Source: Asticcacaulis solisilvae
GTDB taxonomy: Bacteria; Pseudomonadota; Alphaproteobacteria; Caulobacterales; Caulobacteraceae
NCBI RefSeq assembly: GCF_017875235.1
Contig: NZ_JAGGMI010000021.1
Span: 1 to 58,397 of the forward strand
DNA: 58,397 nt
Direction of reading: 5' to 3'
Shown here: positions 42,021 through 52,100 of the stretch, piece by piece
How the letters are laid out: each line of letters opens with the position of its first letter
Position numbering within the stretch: position 1 is the first letter of the stretch
The notes under the pieces: generated by a model
What the model was told of the DNA's origin: nothing
What the model saw: the letters and a program-made list of their open reading frames with translations, nothing else
The model's database searches: none
Translations under genes and position numbers: made by a program

Positions 42021-43580
42021 CTAATTGATCGTCTGCGTCAATCCGACCGGCCGCGGAAGCGTAATGTGGAATTCGCTGCCGCCGGATTTGACTGAAGTGG
42101 CCCAGATCCGGCCGCCGTGGCTTTCGACGATCTTCTTGCAGACCGCCAGCCCCAGCCCGGTCCCCTTGATAGCCTCCCAGGTGTGCAGGCGACGGAACGG
42201 CTCGAAGACCTGCTCGATGAAGGCCGGCTCGATGCCGAGGCCATTGTCGCGAACAATGAAATGCCACCGTCCCGGCTCGGCCACCACTCCGATATGGATG
42301 ACCGGCGTATTTCCCGGCTTTTGGTACTTGATGGCATTGCTGATCAGGTTCTGCAGCAGGCGCATGATCTGGACCGCATTGCCCTGGATGAAGGGCAGCG
42401 GGTCCGAAGTGACGATCGCCCCTGTATCGGCGATGAGCTGGCCGAGATTGGTTTTGACGTGGTCCAGTTCCACGGCCATGTCGACATCGACGATGGTCGC
42501 CCCTTCGCGGCCCAGGCGGGCATATTCGAGCAGGTCATGGACCATTTCGCGCATGCGCAGGGCGCTGTCGCCGACGATCCTGAGATACTCCTTGCCGTCC
42601 TCATCGAGCGAGTCCTCATAATCCTTGGCGATGATCTGGCTGAAGTTCAGCACCATGCGCAGGGGCTCCTGCATGTCGTGCGAGGCGACATAGGCGAAAC
42701 GTTCCAGTTCGGTGTTGGATTCCGTCAGCCGCGCCAGCAGGCGTTCGCGCGCCTCTTCGGCCTGCTTGGCCTTGGTGATGTCGCGCACGATGCCGGAAAA
42801 GTGGCGTACGCCATCGACCGTAAAGGCGCTTATCGACAGGTCTAGCGGAAAGACCGAGCCGTCCTTGCGTCTGCCCTGCGCTTCGCGGCCCGCCGTCCCA
42901 ATGATGCGGGCCTCGCCCGTGCTCATATAGTGCGCCAGATAGCCGTCGTGACCGCTGTGATAGGGCTCGGGCATCAGCATCTTGACGTTCTGGCCGATGA
43001 CCTCTTCGGTTGTATAGCCGAAGATGGTTTCGCAGGCGCGGTTATAGCTCTCGACCTGCCCCCGCTCATTGATGGTGATGATGCCGTCCAGCACATTGTC
43101 GACGATCGCCTGCAACCGCACGCGGCCGCGTTCCTGGCTTTCGGCGTAGAGCTTTTCCAGCTTGGCATTGGCGGCCTGCAACTGCGCGTTCGTCTCGCGT
43201 AGCTGATCCGGCCCTGGGATCGCGAGCATCTTGGGCAGCAGCCGGATGGTCATGACCAGGGTCCCCAGCGATGCCATGGCCGTCAGGGCCTTGATCACCC
43301 CTTCGGTGTAGTAGGACGGGTGCCATAGCGTCCAGATGCTGACGATGTGAGTGGTTCCGCACAACAGGATGAAGGCGCCGAACAGCAGGAAGACCAGCGG
43401 GAACGGCAGGTCCGGCCGCCTGCGCACGAAATAGATCAACGCGATCGGAATGCAGAAATAGGCCAGCGCGATCAGAGAGTCGGAAATGACATGTAATAAC
43501 AGTATGTCCGGCTGCCACAGGAAGCAGTAGCCATGCGGCATGAAGCTGGTGTGTTGCGCCATGTCGTGAGCGGCCGTCAT
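42021..43580 (-). CDS. Ethylene-receptor-like membrane histidine kinase with FixL-like PAS domain
   Basis: A 519-residue kinase. Residues about 25-118 form three membrane helices matching the plant ETR1 ethylene-binding domain: Asp34, Tyr41, Ile71, Cys74 and His78 align with ETR1 Asp25, Tyr32, Ile62, Cys65 and His69 at a constant offset of nine; Cys and His bind copper in ETR1. A PAS domain (about 155-270) has the FixL block MPEPYHSGHDGYL with His211 at the haem-ligand position. Then come HisKA with His301 in ASHDMQEP, and HATPase motifs NLISNAIKY, DNGLGI and GTGLGL. Ethylene and oxygen sensing are inferences. Confidence 0.88.
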   Translation of the reverse strand: MTAAHDMAQHTSFMPHGYCFLWQPDILLLHVISDSLIALAYFCIPIALIYFVRRRPDLPFPLVFLLFGAFILLCGTTHIVSIWTLWHPSYYTEGVIKALTAMASLGTLVMTIRLLPKMLAIPGPDQLRETNAQLQAANAKLEKLYAESQERGRVRLQAIVDNVLDGIITINERGQVESYNRACETIFGYTTEEVIGQNVKMLMPEPYHSGHDGYLAHYMSTGEARIIGTAGREAQGRRKDGSVFPLDLSISAFTVDGVRHFSGIVRDITKAKQAEEARERLLARLTESNTELERFAYVASHDMQEPLRMVLNFSQIIAKDYEDSLDEDGKEYLRIVGDSALRMREMVHDLLEYARLGREGATIVDVDMAVELDHVKTNLGQLIADTGAIVTSDPLPFIQGNAVQIMRLLQNLISNAIKYQKPGNTPVIHIGVVAEPGRWHFIVRDNGLGIEPAFIEQVFEPFRRLHTWEAIKGTGLGLAVCKKIVESHGGRIWATSVKSGGSEFHITLPRPVGLTQTIN

Positions 43581-43829
43581 TGCTCTACCCCTGGGTCTGA
43601 CGAGTCGGCATGCCTACCATGAAAATGGACTTGCCACTATCATACTGTGCCAGACAACCGCAGGTACCAGAGGATGGGTTTTTCGTCACTGCGTGGAAGA
43701 TGAATTTCATGTGATCTCTCCGCATGTTCGTTGGTAATTAAGGACTTGCGGGCCAACATAAAATCGGGAAAAAATACTGCGACGGAACCAAACCGCCCAT
43801 GGCGGCAGTCCAAAAAAGACGGAGTAGTA

Positions 43830-44300
43830 ATGACGAAGGTCATCGAAAGATCGCGCGCGGCTCAGGTTCTTTTGATCGAAGACAACCGTGGCGATGCCGT
43901 CCTGACCCGCCGCGCCTTCAAGCGCGCGACCCTGGCCAACGAAATCACAATCGCCGAAACCGGCGAAGCCGGGCTGAACATCCTGCGCCGCAAGGGCGAA
44001 CACGAAGACGCCCCCCGCCCCGACATCATCCTGCTCGATCTGAACCTGCCACATATGCACGGCCAGGACTTCCTGAAGGAAGTGAAGTCGGACCCGGACC
44101 TGCGCCAAATTCCGGTGATCATCCTGTCGAGTTCCAGCGCCGATTCGGACGTGTCGATCTGCTACGACCGCCACGCCAACGGCTACATCACCAAGCCAGT
44201 CAGCAACGATACCTATGACGAGATCGTTAATAAGATCGAGCAGTACTGGTTCGGGCTGATGCAGTTGCCGCCGGACGGCAGGCCGGCGGCTTTAAACTAG
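43830..44300 (+). CDS. REC-only response regulator, divergent from the kinase
   Basis: A 156-residue receiver from 43830, with GGAG seven bases upstream. LLIEDNRGDAVLTRRAF carries the acidic residues, Asp70 in IILLDLNLP is the phosphoacceptor and YITKPVS the Lys. It is close in sequence to the regulator at 41446, suggesting a duplicated pair. It starts 249 bases from the divergent kinase gene and converges with alkB, overlapping by nine bases. Confidence 0.88.
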   Translation: MTKVIERSRAAQVLLIEDNRGDAVLTRRAFKRATLANEITIAETGEAGLNILRRKGEHEDAPRPDIILLDLNLPHMHGQDFLKEVKSDPDLRQIPVIILSSSSADSDVSICYDRHANGYITKPVSNDTYDEIVNKIEQYWFGLMQLPPDGRPAALN

Positions 44301-44930
44301 CGCCTTACGGATCGTCAGGTTGAGGCGCAGCCGGCCCAGTTCGGGATGCAGGCCATCTTTCAGCGGCGCAATGCCGTGATAGGCCATACGCGCCGGCCCG
44401 CCCCATACCACGACATCGCCATGATTGAGCGCGATTCGCGCCTGCGGATCGCTGCGTTTCAAGCCACCGAACAAGAAGGTCGCCGAAAGCCCCAAGGACA
44501 CCGAGACGATCGGTGCTGATCGATCGGCCTCGTCGCGGTCCTGATGCAATCCCATGCGCGCGCCGGGCTCATAACGGTTGATCAGGCAGGCATCGGGCTG
44601 GAAACCCTCGAATCCGGCGGCATCGGCCGCCCGCACGGCCAGATCATGGATCAGCGCGGGCATGTCCGGCCACGGCTGCCCCGTCAGCGGATCAGCCGGC
44701 GAATAGCGGTAGCCCCTGAGGTCGGTCACCCAGCCGGCGGCGCCGCAATTGGTCATGGCGACCGACATGGTGCCGCCGCCCGGCACCTGCATGGCGCGAA
44801 AAGGCGCGGCCTCGCCGATCCGTTCAACCTCCGCCAGGATTGCGCCCGCCTGTGACAAGGCAAAACCGCGTAAGATCGTCACCCCTTCGGGCAACGGCTC
44901 GGCAAACAGGGCCAGTTGCTCAGGCGGCAT
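44292..44930 (-). CDS. alkB: AlkB-family DNA repair dioxygenase
   Basis: A 212-residue Fe(II)/2-oxoglutarate dioxygenase from 44930. The iron site is His129-x-Asp131 (MGLHQDRDE) and His185 (AYHGI); RLRLNLTIR near the end binds 2-oxoglutarate. It is close to E. coli AlkB in length and motifs, so direct reversal of 1-methyladenine and 3-methylcytosine is expected. It overlaps the upstream dioxygenase gene by 11 bases, in an operon headed by ada. Confidence 0.92.
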   Translation of the reverse strand: MPPEQLALFAEPLPEGVTILRGFALSQAGAILAEVERIGEAAPFRAMQVPGGGTMSVAMTNCGAAGWVTDLRGYRYSPADPLTGQPWPDMPALIHDLAVRAADAAGFEGFQPDACLINRYEPGARMGLHQDRDEADRSAPIVSVSLGLSATFLFGGLKRSDPQARIALNHGDVVVWGGPARMAYHGIAPLKDGLHPELGRLRLNLTIRKALV

Positions 44931-45624
44931 CGTGGAAGATAATCCCCAGGGCCCGACGCTTGCCCGACCGGATGCGGCTGACGCCATGGCGCATATTGAC
45001 GCGATAATCGCCGTGCGATCCGCGTACCGGGCGGTGATGGACGGCGAAGATGACGGCATCGCCCTGTTGTAGCGGCACGACCTCGGCGCGCGACTGCATG
45101 CGCGGCCTCTGTTCGGTCAGGACGAACTGGCCGCCGGTGAAGTCCTCCTCTGGCTGCGACAGCAGAACCGCCACCTGCAACGGGAAGACGAGATCGCCAT
45201 AAAGGTCCTGGTGCAGGCAATTATAGTCGCCGGGCCCGTAGTTGAGCATCAGCGGCGTCGGCCGCGCCTGGCCCGCCGCGTGGCATTGCGCCAGATAGTC
45301 GGCATGACTGGCCGGATAACGGATATCGATCCCCATCCGCGCATTCCAGCGGCCCGCGATTGCCGCCAGGGGCGGATAGAGGCCGGCGCGCAAGCTCGCC
45401 ACCAGGGGCGGCAAAGGGTATGCGAAATACTTGTAGTCGCCGCTGCCAAAACCATGACGCGCCATATGGATGTGGCTGCGGAACGCGCCGGTCACATAGA
45501 TATTGTTCAGGTCATGGCACTGGTCCGGATCGACCAGGCCGGGCAGAACGGCGCAACCGTGGGCATTGAGCTCCGTTTCCACCGCCAGCCAGTCGTGGTC
45601 CAGGTCATGGGTTTTGGGAATCAT
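44920..45624 (-). CDS. 2OG-Fe(II) oxygenase, Oxygenase-NA family
   Basis: A 234-residue protein whose ATG overlaps the ada stop (ATGA at 45621-45624). The HxD iron motif is His138-x-Asp140 in NCLHQDLYGD; a later RHGVSR (His213, Arg217) can supply the third ligand and the 2-oxoglutarate contact. The overall form (LNYGPGDYNCLHQDLYG, GDYRVNMRHGVS) fits the predicted nucleic-acid-modifying Oxygenase-NA family. Its place between ada and alkB points to alkylation repair, but its substrate is not established to my knowledge. Confidence 0.82.
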   Translation of the reverse strand: MIPKTHDLDHDWLAVETELNAHGCAVLPGLVDPDQCHDLNNIYVTGAFRSHIHMARHGFGSGDYKYFAYPLPPLVASLRAGLYPPLAAIAGRWNARMGIDIRYPASHADYLAQCHAAGQARPTPLMLNYGPGDYNCLHQDLYGDLVFPLQVAVLLSQPEEDFTGGQFVLTEQRPRMQSRAEVVPLQQGDAVIFAVHHRPVRGSHGDYRVNMRHGVSRIRSGKRRALGIIFHDAA

Positions 45625-46679
45625 AGGCCGGCCTCGCGCTGCAGGAGGACGCGCTTGCGTTCGGCGCCCCAGCGATAGCCGCTTAAGGCGCCATCGGTCC
45701 GGACGATGCGATGGCATGGCACCAAGAGCGCCAGGGTGTTGGCTGCGCAGGCACCGGCGACTGCGCGCACCGCCTTCGGATCGCCGATACGCTCCGCCAA
45801 CTCGGCATAGCTGAGGGTCTGGCCGGACGGAATACGCCGCAATGCCGCCCAAACCTTCTGCTGGAAGGCCGTACCGCGAATATCGAGCGGCAGATCGACG
45901 CCCTTTTCGGGATGGTCGACAAGCCCGACCACCTCGGCCACCCGGCGTTCGAAGGCTTCGTCGCCACCGATCAGCCGCGCCTTCGGAAAGCGATCCTGAA
46001 GCTCGCGCACCAGCGCATCGGGCTCGTCGCCCAGCGCCACCGAGCAGATGCCCTTGTCGCTTTCGGCGACCAGCATGGCGCCCAGGCGCGTATCCGCGAC
46101 GGCGAAGCGGACCTCGGTGCCGTCGCCGCCATTCCTGAAGCGGGTGGGCGTCATGCCCAGGATGGCATTCGAAGCCTCATAGAAGCGGCCGTTCGAGTTG
46201 AAACCGGCGTCATAAAGCGCATCGGTTACCCGTCCCTTACCCGACAATTCCTCCCGGACCCGGCGGGTGCGATGCGCCTTGGCGTAGCCTTTGGGCGTCA
46301 GGCCGGTGACGGCCTTGAAGACGCGATGGAAGTGAAACGGGCTAAGCTTCGCGCGTCCGGCCAGTTGCTCGAGAGTCGGTTCGCTTTCCGCCGTTTCGAT
46401 ATGACGGCAGGCACTGGCAATCATCTCGGCCTGGGCATTGCCCAGCGGCTGTTCCGGTTTGCAGCGCAGGCAGGGGCGGAAGCCGCCCGCGCGCGCCTCT
46501 TCCGGCCCGGCATAGAAGCGAATATTTTCGGCCTTGGGAGGGCGGGCGCCGCACGATGGGCGGCAAAAAACTCCCGTTGTCACAACGGCATAGACGAATT
46601 GTCCGTCCGCGGAAGCGTCGCGGTCACGGACGGCCTGCATGCGCGTATCGGGAGCAATAGCGGTCATGGTCTCTAACAT
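45621..46679 (-). CDS. ada: Bifunctional methylphosphotriester/O6-methylguanine transferase and activator Ada
   Basis: The start at 46679 (MLETMTAIAP) follows AAGGAG at eight bases and gives 352 residues, near E. coli Ada. Zinc cysteines are Cys39, Cys43, Cys70 and Cys73 (FCRPSC, CLRC). An AraC-type DNA-binding domain follows (LSPFHFHRVFKAVTGLTPKGYAKAHR). The C-terminal methyltransferase domain has the acceptor Cys in VPCHRIVR. It senses and repairs alkylated DNA and, once methylated, switches on its own operon. First of three overlapping genes ada-oxygenase-alkB. Confidence 0.95.
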   Translation of the reverse strand: MLETMTAIAPDTRMQAVRDRDASADGQFVYAVVTTGVFCRPSCGARPPKAENIRFYAGPEEARAGGFRPCLRCKPEQPLGNAQAEMIASACRHIETAESEPTLEQLAGRAKLSPFHFHRVFKAVTGLTPKGYAKAHRTRRVREELSGKGRVTDALYDAGFNSNGRFYEASNAILGMTPTRFRNGGDGTEVRFAVADTRLGAMLVAESDKGICSVALGDEPDALVRELQDRFPKARLIGGDEAFERRVAEVVGLVDHPEKGVDLPLDIRGTAFQQKVWAALRRIPSGQTLSYAELAERIGDPKAVRAVAGACAANTLALLVPCHRIVRTDGALSGYRWGAERKRVLLQREAGL

Positions 46680-46839
46680 AGGATATTCTCCTTGATCTGA
46701 CATCCCTCGGTGATCACAATCTACGCCTGGCGCGATGCGTGCGCGCTCCGCTCCTTGCGGTCGAATTCAGAATTTTGTCGCCATGCAAAGGTCCGATTCA
46801 TATGGATTTTTTGCAGTGTCTTAACCTCCTTAAGCCTAT

Positions 46840-46856
46840 GCGTTCGTTACGAACGC
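46840..46856. promoter_or_regulatory. Palindrome upstream of tamA
   Basis: GCGTTCGT-T-ACGAACGC, a perfect 17-base palindrome in the region between divergent ada and tamA. It could be an operator or a hairpin in the tamA leader. No matching regulator is evident. Confidence 0.4.
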
Positions 46857-46947
46857 CAGTGAGAGGGCGATACACATTTCTAAGCCAAGGGTCAGATCGC
46901 GCCTGTACGCCGGGTCCGGAAAACTGGCCTGGTGCCTGATCGCGCCC

Positions 46948-49167
46948 ATGACCCTGTCTGGCCTGTCCGCCACGGCCCAGGACGTGCCGCAAAGCACGCA
47001 ACCGGCGCCGGGCGTCACAACCCCGTCCGCCGAGCCGCCAAGCGTCATGGTGCCCCTGCCCTTGCCGCCCGCGCTTGAAAAAAAAGACGAAGATAAAAAA
47101 GACGACAAGGATGTGTCCGCGCCCGAAGCGCCGGTGACGCCGCCACCGCCCGGCACGCCGACCATCACCCTGCCGTCACCGCCCGAAACCGAGCAGCCAA
47201 TTCCACCGCCGGCCTCGCTGGATACCCCGATCGTCAGCGATGCCGATTTCGACGCTGCCCTGCCCGCGCTCGAAGCCGGCGAAGCGCCGGAGGGGACCGT
47301 TCAGGCCGAAGCGTCTGCTGCCCGGCAGCTGGCGCCGGTCGAAACGCCGGAGGACGCCGAATTGGCTGCGGCCCTGGCGCCGCTCGAAGGCTATGACGTC
47401 CAACCGGTCGAGATTGGCGCCGCCCCCGAGACGCCGCCCAGCATCGCCTATAAAACCCAGGTCACCGGCCTGAAGCCCATCGGCCAGGAGGACCGCTTCG
47501 AAGACCTGAGCGCGCTTAAGAACGGCAAGGGCAAGGCGGCCAATGCCGCCATGGTCCGCGCCCGCGCCAATGAAGACCAGACATTGGCCGTCCGGCTGAT
47601 GAAGTCGGCCGGCTATTACGACGGCAAGGTCACGACCACCATCACCGCGCCAGCCACCGAAGGCGAACCGGTCGTCGCCACCCTGACCGCCCTGCCCGGC
47701 ACGCCGTATGAGCTGGGGAACATTGCGATCGACGCCCAGCCGACCGTGCCGGAAACCCTGATCCGCGACGCCCTGCCGCTGAAGACAGGCGACGTCATCT
47801 CGGCCAATTCCGTGCTGGCGGCCGAGGCCAATGTCGGCGTCGTCCTGCCGCGCAACGGCTATCCCTTCGCCAAGGTGGGGGCGCGCGACATCGTGCTCGA
47901 TCCGCAAACGCACGTGGGCGACTATACCTTGAAGGTCGATACCGGCAACCGCTCGCGCTTCGGCAAGGTGACGACCGACGGCGACCTGGCCTTCGACGCC
48001 AACCACATCGCCGTTCTGACGCGGTTCGACAAAGGCGATCTTTATGACAGCCGTATGGTCGATGACCTGCGCCAGGCCCTGGTCTCGACCAGCCTGTTCC
48101 GCACGGTGTCGGTCGAAAGCAAGGCGACCGGCGTCATCGATGCCGAAAACGTCGAAACGGTCGATCTCATTGTCCACCAGAACGCCGGACCGGCCCGCAC
48201 CCTGTCGGCCGAGGTCGGCTTCGCCACCGGCCAGGGCGCGACCGCAGAAGGCACCTGGACCCACCGCAACTTCTTTCCGCCCGAAGGCGCGTTGATCGCC
48301 CACGGCGTCATCGGCACCCAGGAACAGGGTCTGGACCTGACCTATCGCCGTTCGAACTTCAAGCGGCGCGACCTGACCCTGGCGCTGGCGGTCAGCGCCG
48401 AACACCAGATCTATGACGCCTATCAAGCCTACACGACCGGTTTCACCGGCTCCCTGGCGCGCGTCTCGACGCCGATCTGGCAGAAGGAATGGACGTGGTC
48501 GATCGGCGCCGAACTCCTGGCCTCACGCGAAAAGGCGACTATCGCCAATACAATGCTGTCGGCCTTCGAGACCTACTATCTGGCCAATATCCCGGCGCGG
48601 CTGGGCTATGACCAGAGCGATGACCTGCTGAATCCGACCAAGGGCTATCGCCTCGCCATCCAGGGCGGACCGCAATTCTCGCTGTCGGGCACGGCTGCTT
48701 CAACCTTCCGAACCGTATTCGACGCCAGCTATTACAAGGCCTTCGGCGCCAGGATCGTCTTGGCGACGCGCGCCCGGCTCGGCGCCTTGATCGGCGGTGC
48801 GACGGCCGACATCGCGCCGTCGCGTCGACTCTATGCCGGCGGCGGGGGCTCGGTGCGCGGCTTCGCCTATCAAGGCCTGGGGCCACTGGATGCCACCGGC
48901 GACCCGACCGGCGGCCGCAGCCTGTTCGAAGCCTCCGCCGAGGTCCGCTACCGCTGGGGCGACTGGGGCGTGGTACCGTTCATCGATGTCGGCCAGGTTT
49001 ATGACGCGCAGTTCCCGGACTTCTCCGACATGCGCGTCGGCATAGGCGTCGGCGCCCGTCTCTACTCCAATTTCGGCCCGATCCGCATCGACGTCGCCAC
49101 GCCGATAGATCGTCGCGCCGACGAGCCGCAGTTCGCGCTTTATGTCGGCATCGGGCAGGCCTTCTGA
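46948..49167 (+). CDS. tamA: Translocation and assembly module outer-membrane protein TamA
   Basis: At least 739 residues. A low-complexity Pro/Glu/Lys-rich region (about 10-90) precedes POTRA domains and a BamA-type barrel (C-terminal block with SRRLYAGGGGSVRGFAYQGLGP, GDWGVVPFIDVGQVYD and FGPIRIDVATPI, ending YVGIGQAF). TamA works with TamB in outer-membrane assembly. Starting at the ATG 46948 leaves a cut-off signal peptide; the frame is open back to 46834 and an ATT at 46876, nine bases after GAGAGG, would give a full signal peptide. tamB begins at the last base of the tamA stop codon. Confidence 0.88.
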   Translation: MTLSGLSATAQDVPQSTQPAPGVTTPSAEPPSVMVPLPLPPALEKKDEDKKDDKDVSAPEAPVTPPPPGTPTITLPSPPETEQPIPPPASLDTPIVSDADFDAALPALEAGEAPEGTVQAEASAARQLAPVETPEDAELAAALAPLEGYDVQPVEIGAAPETPPSIAYKTQVTGLKPIGQEDRFEDLSALKNGKGKAANAAMVRARANEDQTLAVRLMKSAGYYDGKVTTTITAPATEGEPVVATLTALPGTPYELGNIAIDAQPTVPETLIRDALPLKTGDVISANSVLAAEANVGVVLPRNGYPFAKVGARDIVLDPQTHVGDYTLKVDTGNRSRFGKVTTDGDLAFDANHIAVLTRFDKGDLYDSRMVDDLRQALVSTSLFRTVSVESKATGVIDAENVETVDLIVHQNAGPARTLSAEVGFATGQGATAEGTWTHRNFFPPEGALIAHGVIGTQEQGLDLTYRRSNFKRRDLTLALAVSAEHQIYDAYQAYTTGFTGSLARVSTPIWQKEWTWSIGAELLASREKATIANTMLSAFETYYLANIPARLGYDQSDDLLNPTKGYRLAIQGGPQFSLSGTAASTFRTVFDASYYKAFGARIVLATRARLGALIGGATADIAPSRRLYAGGGGSVRGFAYQGLGPLDATGDPTGGRSLFEASAEVRYRWGDWGVVPFIDVGQVYDAQFPDFSDMRVGIGVGARLYSNFGPIRIDVATPIDRRADEPQFALYVGIGQAF

Positions 49168-52100
49168 TGGACACCGACCCGACGCCGTCCGAAAAGCCCG
49201 CCAAGCCTGGCCTGCCCGAGCGTGCAAAGGCGAAGGCGCGCTCAACTGCTGCCGAGGTCAATCGCCGCATGCGCTGGCAGGACCTGCGCTGGGAGAAGGT
49301 CGGTCTTTACTGTGTGTCGATCGTCGCCGGCGCCCTTCTGCTGGTCATCGCGCTCGGCCTCAGCGTCAATACCGGCCCCGGCAAGCGCCTGCTGCTCGGC
49401 TTCGTCAATAAATTCACGCTCGAAAGCGGCCTTGGCGTCCGCATCGGCGCCATCGACGGATCGCTTTACGGCAATATGACCTTACGCGACGTCGAGGTTC
49501 GTGACGGTCGTGGCACCTTTGCCCGTTCGCCGCGCATCGCGATCGACTGGCACCCGCTGGCCTATATCAACCGCCACGTCGACATCAACGACATATCGAG
49601 CCCGCTCGTCGAAGTCCTGCGACGCCCCGAACTGCGCCCATCGACCAAGCCGCCGGAACCTGACAAACCGTTGCTGCCCGATCTCGACATCGATATCGAC
49701 AGCCTGAAGGTCGATCGGATTAGGCTCTATCCCGGCGTCGCGGGCCCGGATGCGCGTATCGCCTCATTGTCCGGCGCGGCGCACCTGACCGACGGCCGCG
49801 CCCAGTTGACGGCCACCAGCCAGAGCGACCGCAACGACCGCTTCGAGGTCATTCTCGATTCGGTGCCGAAAGCCAACCGGCTCGACCTGACCGCGCATCT
49901 CAACGCGCCTGAAGACGGCGTCATTGCCGGCCTGGCCGGGCTGAAGTCGCCCCTGCGCGCCAATATCGCCGGCAAAGGCGAGTGGAAGGACTGGAAGGGC
50001 AAGCTCCTGGCCAGCTATGGCGAGGCCGAACTGGCCAATCTGGACCTTACGGCCCGCGGCGGCCGGTTCGGTGTTGCCGGCGTGACGCGTCCGGACCTGT
50101 TTCTAAGCGGGGAATCCGCCGCCATCCTCCAGCCCAATGTCCGAGTCGATCTCGATTCGACCCTGCGCAAGCGCAACCTGGATATGGATCTGGGCCTGAC
50201 GTCCGAAGTCGCGACCGTCAAGGCGGCGGGACTGCTGAACCTGGAGGCCAGCCGCTTCGGCCGGCTGGAGGTACAGGTCCGCCTGCTCCGCCCCGAACGC
50301 CTCGACCGCAGCTTTACGGGCCAGGATCTGCGCGCCGACCTGACCCTGGAAGGGGCATTCGGCACACCGCGCATCGATTACGACATCGACGTCACGCGTT
50401 TCGGCCTCGGCAAGATATACCTGACCAACCTCCACGCCGAGGGCAAGAGCCGCATCGACCGCCACGGCAAGGTGACCGTGCCGCTCGACGTCTCCCTGGG
50501 CAGCCTGACCGGCATCGGCGCGGAGGTCGATCCGCTGCTGACCAATCTGCGCCTCGACGGCGATATCGATATCGAAGACGGCAACGCCGAAAGCGACAAC
50601 CTGGTCCTCAAAAGCGATCGCCTGTCGGCGCGCGGATCGCTGCGCGCCGACCTGGCCGCCGGCACATTCCAGAGCGACCTGAAGGCGGGCCTCAAGAACT
50701 ATCGCGTCGCCAACCTCGGCACGATCAATGTCGATACAGGGGCGCGCGTCGTCCGCAATGCCTCGGGCCTCAGCGTCACCGGTACCTTTACCGGCCAGTC
50801 GACCCGGTGGGAAAATGCGTCGGTCGCCAAGGTTCTGGGCGGTAATGCCCGGCTGAACGGGGGCTATGGTCTTGCGCCCAATGGCCAGGTGGCTTTGCGC
50901 AATGTCACCGGCAACGCCCCTGCCTTCCGCCTGCTGGCGCTTGGCGGCACCTTTGGGCCTGACGGGCGGCTGAACTTCAACGCCCGCGCCCAGTCAACGC
51001 AATATGGACCGCTGGATGCCGTCGTCACCGGCACGGTCAATGCCCCCCAGGCCGTAGTCAAGGCCGCCAAGCCTGGCCTCGGCATGCAGATCGAAAACGT
51101 CATCGCGACGCTCAACGCCACCGAGCAGGGCTATGCCATCAAGGCCAACGGCGACAGCGCCTATGGCCCCTTCGACGCCGACACGCTGATCATCATGAAG
51201 AACGGGCCACTGACGGTCGATGTCCGCAACGGCCACTTCGCCGGCGTGGCCATGCAAGGCCGCATCGTCCAGAGCCAGGCCGGGCCATTCACAGGGACTC
51301 TGGCGCTCGACGGATCGGGGCTCAACGGCACGGCCGCGCTTTACAACGCCCAAGGCGACCAGGGCGCCGCCATCCAGGCCGTCGGCAATAATGTCGCCTT
51401 GCCCGGCCAGACCGGCATCCAGATCGGCCGCGCCATTATCACGGCCAATGCCGTCTTGCGCAAGGAGATCGCCGTCGATGCCGACGTCCAGCTGGGCGAG
51501 ATGACCTATGGCACCGCCATGCTGTCGACCGGTCGGGCCAAGGTGCTGCTACGCGGGCAGACCGGTACGATCCAGGCCATCGCCAAGGGCCAGAAGGAGG
51601 TGCCGCTCGAAATCGCGATTAACGGCGAAATCCGGCCCAATCTCTACACCATCGCCGCCAAGGGCAAGGCCAACAATATCGACTTCCGCCTGGCCAATCC
51701 GGCGCGCATCCGCCGCAATGGCGACGGATGGAGCCTCGATCCGACCACGCTCGTCACCCAGGACGGCCGCATGGATATTTCCGGCCACTTCAACGGCGGT
51801 TATCGTCTGCAGGCGCGGCTGAACCAACTGAACCTGGCCGCCGTCAACGCCTTCATGCCCGACGCCGGACTGACAGGCTCAGCAACCGGCGCGGTCGATT
51901 TCGTCCAGACAGGCAATGCCTATCCGACGGCGCGCGCCAACCTCAGGATCAACAACTTCTCGCGCGCCAGCGTCTACACGGTCTCGACGCCGGTAGATCT
52001 GGCCGTCGACGCCAGCCTGAACCCGAGCCTTACGCCAGCGGACAACTTCCTGCGTGCCCTGGTCCGGCGCGGCGGCGCGGTCGTCGGCCGCATCCAGATG

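Noticed and set aside
46821..46833. TTAA-N5-TTAA before tamA as a CtrA site
   Set aside because: The spacing is five bases where CtrA sites need about seven, and the flanking bases do not fit.
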